Positions 13,660 through 18,906 of a stretch of DNA of 18,906 nucleotides are shown one piece after another (position 1 is the stretch's first letter; the number at the start of each line of letters is the position of its first letter). A program made the position numbers and the translations under genes. Below the pieces are notes generated by a model that made no database searches, had not been told where the DNA came from, and was given only the letters and a program-made list of their open reading frames with translations. Source of the stretch: an uncultured Collinsella sp. (GTDB lineage Bacteria; Actinomycetota; Coriobacteriia; Coriobacteriales; Coriobacteriaceae); contig URUC01000036.1 of assembly GCA_900550965.1 (NCBI GenBank), positions 1 to 18,906 on the forward strand. Reading direction: 5' to 3'.

Positions 13660-14745
13660 TTAGGCCAGGTGCGCGATAACGGCATCGGCAAAGGCCTGCG
13701 TGCCCACGGCGCCCTCAACGGAGCCGGTCTGAGCACGACGCACGTCACCGGTAACCTGCTCGCCCTCGTCGAGCGTGGCGGAGACGGCGGCACGAATGCG
13801 ATTGGCAGCATCGTTCTCGCCCAGGTGATCGAGCATCATCGCGGCAGAGAGGATCTCGGCCGTGGGGTTGGCGATATCCTTGCCCGCGATATCGGGTGCG
13901 GAGCCGTGCGTAGCCTCAAAGATGGCGCAGTCGGCACCGATGTTGGAGCCGGGGGCCATACCCAGGCCGCCCACCAGGCCAGCGCACAGGTCGCTGACGA
14001 TATCGCCGTACAAGTTGGGCAGCACCAGGACATCGAAGTCATTGGGGTTCTGGACCAGACCCATGCAGGTGGCGTCGACAATCTTGTCGTTGAACTCGAT
14101 ATCGGGATAGTTGGCGGCCACCTCGCGCGCAACGCGCAGGAACAGGCCGTCGGTCGCCTTCATGATGTTGGCCTTGTGCACGGCCGTCACCTTTTTGCGG
14201 CCGCAGCGGCGGGCGTACTCAAAGGCGTACTCCACAATACGGCGGCTCTTGGCGATAGAGATCGGCTTGATCGAAATCGCGGAATCGGCGGCGAAGGTCT
14301 TTTGGCCCGAACGCTCGACGAGCTGCGAGAGCTCCTCGACCTCGGCAGCGCCCTCGTCGAACTCAATGCCGGCGTAGAGGTCCTCGGTGTTCTCGCGCAC
14401 GATAACCAGGTCGACGTCGCGGAAACGCGAGCCGTCGCCCGGCTGCGACAGGCAAGGGCGCACGCAGGCGTACAGGTCGAAATGCTTGCGCAGGGCCACG
14501 TTGACGCTGCGGAAACCCGTGCCGACCGGCGTAGTAATGGGACCCTTGATGGCAACCTTGGTCTCGGCGACCGCATTGAGCACGTGCTGGGGCAGCGGCG
14601 TGCCAAACTCGTCCATGACGCCGGCACCGGCTTCCTGGACGTTCCAGTTGATCTGGACACCGGCGGCCTCGACCACGCGGCGCATGGCCTGCGTAATCTC
14701 GGGACCGATACCGTCACCGGGAATCAGGACTACATCGTGCGCCAT
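13660..14745 (-). CDS. icd: NAD-type isocitrate dehydrogenase
   Basis: At 361 residues this is an isocitrate/isopropylmalate dehydrogenase family enzyme. IPGDGIGPEI (8-17), KGPITTPVGTGFRSVNVALR (67-86; substrate residues S80, N82, R86), R96, RENTEDLYAG (118-126), K191 in HKANIMK, and metal ligands D224, D248 and D252 are present. HGSAPDIAGKDIANP (280-294), with Asp-Ile in place of the Lys-Tyr of E. coli Icd, points to NAD rather than NADP. It oxidatively decarboxylates isocitrate to 2-oxoglutarate in the cytoplasm. In a fermentative anaerobe this probably feeds glutamate synthesis. It begins 6 bases after the HEAT-like gene and is the last gene of a tight four-gene unit. Confidence 0.88.
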   Translation of the reverse strand: MAHDVVLIPGDGIGPEITQAMRRVVEAAGVQINWNVQEAGAGVMDEFGTPLPQHVLNAVAETKVAIKGPITTPVGTGFRSVNVALRKHFDLYACVRPCLSQPGDGSRFRDVDLVIVRENTEDLYAGIEFDEGAAEVEELSQLVERSGQKTFAADSAISIKPISIAKSRRIVEYAFEYARRCGRKKVTAVHKANIMKATDGLFLRVAREVAANYPDIEFNDKIVDATCMGLVQNPNDFDVLVLPNLYGDIVSDLCAGLVGGLGMAPGSNIGADCAIFEATHGSAPDIAGKDIANPTAEILSAAMMLDHLGENDAANRIRAAVSATLDEGEQVTGDVRRAQTGSVEGAVGTQAFADAVIAHLA

Positions 14746-14751
14746 AATCTG

Positions 14752-15450
14752 TTACTCCTCGTCTTCGGCGGCCTCAGATTTTTTAACGCTAGCACGCTTC
14801 TTCTTTTTGGAGAGATCCAGGCCAAAACGTTTAACAAGCATTTCGCAAATCTCGCTCGAACGGGCCTTGAGATAGCTGCCCTTACCGTTCTCGGCATCGA
14901 ACTTAAGGCGCAGCGCAAGCTTCTCGGCAACCTCGGCGTCGATCTCGCCCTGGCAAAACTCGTACAGGCAACCGAGCATGTCGCGATACTCAAGGTCGCC
15001 GTGGTAGCACTGGATGGCCTCGTCCAGGATGGGCCAAGCCTCGCGCGAACGCTCGACACTCGTGGCGCCCCACACGCACAGCAGGCGGAAGGCGGCATAG
15101 CGCAGCGTGGAGGAGATCTCGTCGAACAGTGCGGTCTCGGCGCCCTCAAAGGCATCGCCCAGCTGCTCGGGGCAGGTGGTGGCGAGCGCCGTCAGGGCAT
15201 CGAGGGCCTCCCAGCGGGTCTGCGCCTCGGGGCGGTCGAGCGCCTCGATCAGCGCGGGTACGCAGGGCTCGACGCGCTGCGGATCGCGCTCGGCAAGCAG
15301 GTGCAGCACGCGGGCGGCAAACTGGCGGATGCGGCGCGTGGGGCAGCCGAGCTCCTGGACCAGACGGTCGACGGCGTTCTCGTTCTCCTCTGCCAGCTGG
15401 AGCTGTGCCAGCTCCTCGTCGGTGAGCTGTTCGTCTTTATTTTCTGCCAT
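14752..15450 (-). CDS. HEAT-repeat-like hypothetical protein
   Basis: A 232-residue, all-helical soluble protein. Paired helices with HEAT-like spacing appear at about 36-55 (TRRIRQFAARVLHLLAERD), 60-72 (CVPALIEALDR), 75-92 (AQTRWEALDALTALATT) and 110-127 (ISSTLRYAAFRLLCVWG). The N-terminus is acidic, and the C-terminus ends in a Lys-rich stretch (SKKKKRASVKK) then acidic residues. Such proteins are usually scaffolds; no partner can be named. It lies 15 bases after the membrane protein gene and 6 before icd, so it is part of the same transcript. The function is unknown. Confidence 0.7.
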   Translation of the reverse strand: MAENKDEQLTDEELAQLQLAEENENAVDRLVQELGCPTRRIRQFAARVLHLLAERDPQRVEPCVPALIEALDRPEAQTRWEALDALTALATTCPEQLGDAFEGAETALFDEISSTLRYAAFRLLCVWGATSVERSREAWPILDEAIQCYHGDLEYRDMLGCLYEFCQGEIDAEVAEKLALRLKFDAENGKGSYLKARSSEICEMLVKRFGLDLSKKKKRASVKKSEAAEDEE

Positions 15451-15465
15451 AGTTACCTCTTCTTA

Positions 15466-15894
15466 CTATTTCTTAGCGTGCTTGCCAGCACCCTTGCTGT
15501 CATCGGTGACCGAGATGAGCTGTCGGTCGGCCGCGCCATTGCGACGTGCACGGCGGCGTTCCTCGGCATCGCCCGCGTCGGCGGCGGCGCGATGGGCCTT
15601 GTTGACGTTAAAGACCTCGTCGTGCTTGCGCCACGGACCGACGGACTCGCCAAAGCTCATCTTAAGGCCGGCGATAAAGCCGCCGAGCCAGCCGATCGGC
15701 GCAAACTGCACCAGCGGGAACAGCGAGAACACCCAGGTCAGCAGGACGACCGCCGCCGCTCCCGCAAAGTTGGCAATCCAGTAGTCGCGCTTGGTGATGA
15801 CACGCTTTTCGCACGCCCACTGGCCGCACAGAAAGCCGATGTAGATCGCAAAGAGAAAGAGCACCAGCGCAAGCACCACGAACGTCCAGCTCAT
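15466..15894 (-). CDS. Small multi-span membrane protein of unknown function
   Basis: The protein has 142 residues from the ATG at 15894, which lies 5 bases after the stop of the reductase gene; a longer in-frame start upstream would overlap that gene's tail. Helices are at about 5-22 (FVVLALVLFLFAIYIGFL) and 39-60 (WIANFAGAAAVVLLTWVF), with a possible third at 65-79. The last 55 residues are charged and basic (EERRRARRNG), probably cytoplasmic. I do not recognise the family. It is embedded in the unit reductase, membrane protein, HEAT-like protein, icd. Confidence 0.65.
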   Translation of the reverse strand: MSWTFVVLALVLFLFAIYIGFLCGQWACEKRVITKRDYWIANFAGAAAVVLLTWVFSLFPLVQFAPIGWLGGFIAGLKMSFGESVGPWRKHDEVFNVNKAHRAAADAGDAEERRRARRNGAADRQLISVTDDSKGAGKHAKK

Positions 15895-15899
15895 GGGCG

Positions 15900-16979
15900 C
15901 TACTCCCCGTGATGGTGGCCGTAGCAGCACTCGTGGCCGTCGTCATGACCGTGGCCGCCGCAGCACTCGTGATCCTCGCCGTGGTGATGGCCACAACCGC
16001 ACTCATGGTCCTCGCCGTGCTCGCCGCAACCGCAACCTTCCTCGTGAGCGCCATGCTCCTCGGGGCGATACTGCGACCAGTCCAGACCGGCGGCGATGGC
16101 ATCGGCCTCCTCCTTATAGAGGACCGTGATGGCCTGGGTGCCCAGCTTGGCGCCACCGATGGCGTCGAGCATGTCGTAGAGCGTAAAGGCCACGTCGGCG
16201 CCGGGCAGCGCGAGCTCGCGGTCATCGGCGTAGGCAAGGCCCAGGCGCAGGTCCTTAATGAAGTGCTCAACCATAAAGCCGGGCTTGTAGTCGCCGTCGA
16301 GCGCCTTGGGCGCCAGGCTCTCCATGGCGCCGGACTTGCCGGTGCCGCCCAGGATCATCTGGCGGGTCTTCTCCAGATCGAGGCCGCTCAGCTCGGCAAA
16401 TGCCATGGCGTCTGCCATGCCGACCATGCAGGCGCCCAGCGACACCTGGTTAGCGAGCTTGGCTGCCTGGCCCTTGCCGGCGCCATCGAAGCAGCAGATG
16501 TTGGCCGCAAAAGTGGCAAGGATGTCGCGGACCGGTGCGATGTCGTTCTCGGTAGCGCCCACGATAGCCGTGAGCGTGCCGGCGATAGCGCCCGACTCGC
16601 CGCCGGTGACGGGGCAGTCAAACGCCATGCGGCCGGAAACCTGGGCGGCCTCGGCAATGTCGCGCGCCAGCTCGGGGGAGCTCGTGGTGAGGTCGATCAG
16701 CACCGCGCCCGGCTTGGTGCACGCGAGCAGGCCGTCGCCCGCCAGGTAGAGCTCCTCGACCTCGGAGGGATAGCCCACCATGGTAAAGACGACATCGGCG
16801 TTCGCCACGGCGTCGGCCGGCGTATCGGCCCAAACGGCACCGCGCTCGATAAGCGCGGCGGCCTTGGACTTGGTACGGTTGTTGACCGTGACGGGATAGC
16901 CGGCATCCAGGATGTGGCCGGCGATGGGGGCACCCATGATTCCGGTGCCGATGAATGCGACGGAGAGCTTGTTTGCCAT
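15900..16979 (-). CDS. 3-hydroxyisobutyrate dehydrogenase/tartronate semialdehyde reductase family enzyme with a His/Cys-rich tail
   Basis: Residues 1-305 form a complete beta-hydroxyacid dehydrogenase: Rossmann motif AFIGTGIMGAPIA (8-20), NNRT (33-36, an Arg that favours NADPH), DCPVTGGESGA (121-131, substrate loop) and GKGQAAKLANQ with catalytic Lys174. It would reduce or oxidise a small 3-hydroxy acid or semialdehyde in the cytoplasm; the substrate is not certain. Unusually, about 53 extra residues follow (307-359), with 14 His and 8 Cys in repeats such as GHHHGEDHECC, EHGEDHECGCG and GHDDGHECC. The family normally ends near residue 295, so this is an added metal-binding-type tail. The reading frame is clean. 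The ATG follows AAAAGGAAAGG. It is the first gene of the four-gene unit with icd. Confidence 0.85.
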   Translation of the reverse strand: MANKLSVAFIGTGIMGAPIAGHILDAGYPVTVNNRTKSKAAALIERGAVWADTPADAVANADVVFTMVGYPSEVEELYLAGDGLLACTKPGAVLIDLTTSSPELARDIAEAAQVSGRMAFDCPVTGGESGAIAGTLTAIVGATENDIAPVRDILATFAANICCFDGAGKGQAAKLANQVSLGACMVGMADAMAFAELSGLDLEKTRQMILGGTGKSGAMESLAPKALDGDYKPGFMVEHFIKDLRLGLAYADDRELALPGADVAFTLYDMLDAIGGAKLGTQAITVLYKEEADAIAAGLDWSQYRPEEHGAHEEGCGCGEHGEDHECGCGHHHGEDHECCGGHGHDDGHECCYGHHHGE

Positions 16980-17076
16980 GAAACCTTTCCTTTTGGGTTG
17001 GGTGTTATTACCAGGTTGAATACTCGGTGCCAGCGTTGGGCTGTGAGTCGAGGGCGATTACGGCCGCGTTACTTGC

Positions 17077-18030
17077 CTACTGACCGCGCACGCGGCGGGC
17101 GATGCGGTCGGAAAGCGACGCCTTGTCGGCGCGGTTCTTGCCCCAAAACGCGCAAGCCACCATGCCGGGGCCCACGTGCGAGCCAATGGTGGGGCCCACA
17201 GAGCTGCGGATGATGGTCACGTCGGCGCAGCCTTCCTCCTTGCGGATGGCGGCCTCGAGCCAGTCGCCGTCCTTTTCGGCATCGGCCGTCATAATGGCGA
17301 TGGGCATGGTGCGATCGGGCACATAGTTCTCGCGGAACGACTTGAGAATGGACTTGAGCGCCTTCTTGCGACCGCGGTTGACGCCGATCAGCGACAGCGA
17401 GCCGGCCAGGTCGTAGGACAGCTCGGGTTTGACGTCGAGCTTTGCCGTGAGCTGTGCCGCCGCGGGCGGAATGCGGCCGCCGGCAGCCAGCGCGTCAAAG
17501 CTCTCGAGCGTAAAGTAACCGTGGACATAGGTCTTGGCCTCGTTTGCCCAGTCGACCAGCTGCTTGGCGGTCAGTCCCGCCGAACGCTGACGCACGGCCT
17601 CAAGCGCCAAGAGCTCGCCGGTCGCACAGGGCAGAGCGTTGTCGACCACGTACAGCTCAAAGTTGGGATACTCGGCGCGCACGGCGTCCGCCGCCTGGCA
17701 CGCGGAGTTGTAGCTCGACGACAGCGCCGAGGTAAAGCACAGGTAGACCGTGGGCGTGCCCTCTTTGGCGCACTCGGTAAAGAACTCGATATAGCGACCG
17801 AGCGACACAGCCGAGGTGGACACGCGGGCACCGGCGCGCATGCGATCGTAAAACTCCTTGGGTGTGATGCTCGACCAGATGTCATCCGTGCGCTCCTCGC
17901 CATCGATAATGAAGGGGAAACCCAAGATATCGACATCGAGGTTCGCGGCGACCTCGGGGCTAAAGTCGCAGCAGGTATCGACGACGATGCGGCAACGGTC
18001 CGAATGACCGGCGGATGCGGCCTTGTCCAT
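17077..18030 (-). CDS. DegV family fatty-acid-binding protein
   Basis: The 317 residues show the DegV pattern: IVVDTCCDFSPEVA (15-28), RVSTSAVSLGRYIEFF (69-84, lipid head-group region), VYLCFTSALSSSYNSA with the conserved Ser cluster, FTLESFDALAAGGRI, and the C-terminal IIRSSVGPTIGSHVGPG with the family-typical GxxIGxHxGPG. DegV (FakB-like) proteins hold a fatty acid and can present it to the FakA kinase, which is not in this window. I use the ATG at 18030, 8 bases after TAAGGAG; a TTG just before it is also possible. It lies between the hpf terminator and the reductase gene, 97 bases from the latter, with no clear terminator in that gap. Confidence 0.9.
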   Translation of the reverse strand: MDKAASAGHSDRCRIVVDTCCDFSPEVAANLDVDILGFPFIIDGEERTDDIWSSITPKEFYDRMRAGARVSTSAVSLGRYIEFFTECAKEGTPTVYLCFTSALSSSYNSACQAADAVRAEYPNFELYVVDNALPCATGELLALEAVRQRSAGLTAKQLVDWANEAKTYVHGYFTLESFDALAAGGRIPPAAAQLTAKLDVKPELSYDLAGSLSLIGVNRGRKKALKSILKSFRENYVPDRTMPIAIMTADAEKDGDWLEAAIRKEEGCADVTIIRSSVGPTIGSHVGPGMVACAFWGKNRADKASLSDRIARRVRGQ

Positions 18031-18048
18031 CAAGGCGACTCCTTACGT

Positions 18049-18080
18049 AAAAAGGCGGCCACCCGCATGGGATGGCCGCC
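18049..18080 (-). terminator. Terminator of hpf
   Basis: GGCGGCCACCC (18054-18064) pairs with GGGATGGCCGCC (18069-18080), one bulged A. On the minus strand it is followed by TTTTT (18049-18053). It lies between hpf and the DegV gene. Confidence 0.82.
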
Positions 18081-18083
18081 AAC

Positions 18084-18105
18084 CGTTAACTCATGCAAGT
18101 TAACG
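18084..18105. repeat. Inverted repeat after hpf
   Basis: CGTTAAC (18084-18090) and GTTAACG (18099-18105) are perfect arms around TCATGCAA. It lies between the hpf stop and the GC-rich terminator, without its own U-tract. It may protect the 3' end of the transcript. Confidence 0.35.
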
Positions 18106-18109
18106 TATT

Positions 18110-18694
18110 TTACTCGTCAAGTGTTTCGATGCGGGGCTTGATGATGCCATATCCACCATTCTTACGGTGATACACCACATTGATGAGGCCAGTCGTCGCG
18201 TTCTCGAACACGTAGAAGTCGTGGCCGAGCAGATCGGTCTGCACCAGCGCCTGCTCCTCAGTCATCGGGGTGACATCGATGACTTTCTCGCGGACGAGCA
18301 GGTCGTCCTCCTCCTCGGGCAGCAGCAGGTCGGCCAGATCCTCGACGCGCTCGACCGGCGCGACATCCGCGGCGCTGGCACCGCCCTGGCGGTTGTCCAC
18401 GACCTTAGTCTTGAACTTACGCAGCTGGCGGGTGACCTTATCGGCGGAGAGGTCGATGGCGGCGTACATATCTGCACCGTGCTCGGCAACGCGAATCACC
18501 GAACCGCGGGCACGAACCGTAACCTCGACGATTGCCGGGTTGGGGTTCGAGGGGTTCTTCTCATAGCGAAGTACAACGTCGACCGTCATGGGCTCGATAT
18601 CGAAAACCTTGAGCGCCTCGCCGATCTTCTCATCCACATGCGCACGCAGAGCATCGGTTACCGTCGTCTTGCGTCCAGAAACCTTGATATCCAT
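18110..18694 (-). CDS. hpf: Ribosome hibernation promoting factor, long form
   Basis: The protein has 194 residues from the ATG at 18694, which follows GGAG by 6 bases; an in-frame ATG 60 bases upstream would add a non-conserved extension. The N-terminal S30AE domain (1-100: MDIKVSGRKTTVTDALRAHV, then EKIGEALKVF and VEVTVRARGSVIRVAE) is followed by a linker and the C-terminal dimerisation domain: EKVIDVTPMTEEQALVQTDL, GHDFYVFENATTGLINVVYH, then GYGIIKPR. It binds the 30S subunit and pairs ribosomes into inactive 100S particles in stationary phase. It is a single-gene unit with its own terminator. Confidence 0.95.
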   Translation of the reverse strand: MDIKVSGRKTTVTDALRAHVDEKIGEALKVFDIEPMTVDVVLRYEKNPSNPNPAIVEVTVRARGSVIRVAEHGADMYAAIDLSADKVTRQLRKFKTKVVDNRQGGASAADVAPVERVEDLADLLLPEEEDDLLVREKVIDVTPMTEEQALVQTDLLGHDFYVFENATTGLINVVYHRKNGGYGIIKPRIETLDE

Positions 18695-18816
18695 ACGTGG
18701 CTCCAATCTGCCTCGGGGACTTACTGTACTGGCTATGTACCCATTGCCGTGCATTTAATCACGCGGATTCCCAAAGACCCGAATAACGATTGCTTGATAC
18801 CGCATACCGAAGTCTC

Positions 18817-18864
18817 GCACTTTTCTGTGGCAAAGTGCGCTATAGGAGGGAGCCGGCGACTTTG
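18817..18864. repeat. Overlapping inverted repeats upstream of hpf
   Basis: CGCACTTT (18817-18824) pairs with AAAGTGCG (18832-18839). The same middle segment CAAAGTGCGC (18831-18840) can also pair with GCGACTTTG (18856-18864), with one bulge. The two hairpins exclude each other. The surrounding 18695-18906 stretch shows no credible gene. Confidence 0.35.
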
Positions 18865-18906
18865 TATTTGGTCCCGAAAATTGGCTTTGACCTGCTGGTT
18901 TTATAG

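Noticed and set aside
13651..15912. A 753-codon open frame on the plus strand
   Set aside because: It lies exactly antisense to icd, the HEAT-like gene and the membrane protein gene, all of which have recognisable motifs and ribosome binding sites. It is a codon-bias shadow of GC-rich genes.
17001..17014. A CTGGTAATAACACC sequence (minus strand) upstream of the reductase gene, resembling the GntR operator
   Set aside because: Only the left half-site matches; the right arm is not ACCAG, and the gene is not in the amino-sugar pathway. Probably chance.
15909..17213. A 434-codon plus-strand open frame
   Set aside because: It is antisense to the reductase gene and its His/Cys tail, with no supporting motif or start signal.
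1..18906. tRNA, rRNA, CRISPR arrays, insertion sequences or phage genes
   Set aside because: I looked for them and found no cloverleaf, regular repeat-spacer array, transposase or integrase motif.

Overview
The window looks like a chromosomal segment of a high-GC, gut-type actinobacterium, most likely class Coriobacteriia and possibly Collinsella. That assignment rests on GC-rich codon use, firmicute-like sugar PTS genes next to actinobacterial-style housekeeping genes, and an overall feel of the proteins; no rRNA or other marker gene is present to prove it. Almost everything is on the minus strand, and most transcription units end in visible hairpins.

Left part (1-4045): a clipped two-gene plus-strand cassette of unknown function lies at the edge. 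A convergent terminator with duplicated palindromes follows. Next is a minus-strand sugar unit: a LacX-like aldose epimerase, a PfkB-family kinase (tagatose-6-phosphate kinase type), a decayed 3' fragment of a second nagA, and a YhcH/TabA-family protein. A plus-strand flavodoxin-like gene stands alone.

Middle part (4052-10745): this is an amino-sugar catabolic locus. It holds N-acetylhexosamine-6-phosphate deacetylase (nagA), the SIS-domain deaminase/isomerase agaS, a GntR/UTRA regulator, and a mannose-family PTS operon in the order IIA, YajC, IIB, IIC, IID. Together they give import and phosphorylation of GalNAc or galactosamine, deacetylation, conversion to tagatose-6-P, and phosphorylation to tagatose-1,6-bisphosphate. 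The aldolase is not in the window. A 13-base sequence is shared exactly by a palindromic site upstream of agaS and one upstream of the PTS operon. It resembles GntR/HutC-type operators and probably ties both units to the regulator.

A gene-free stretch of about 700 bases (10746-11446), rich in small palindromes, separates the PTS operon from a plus-strand DUF2975 membrane protein/XRE regulator pair.

Right part (12368-18906): a membrane-anchored SurA-like protein; a tight four-gene minus-strand unit (3-hydroxyisobutyrate-dehydrogenase-like reductase with a His/Cys-rich tail, small membrane protein, HEAT-like protein, NAD-type isocitrate dehydrogenase); a DegV-family lipid-binding protein; and a long-form ribosome hibernation factor. 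The most interesting items are the metal-binding-type tail on the reductase, YajC inside the PTS operon, the enlarged external segment of the IID subunit, the shared operators, and the nagA remnant.
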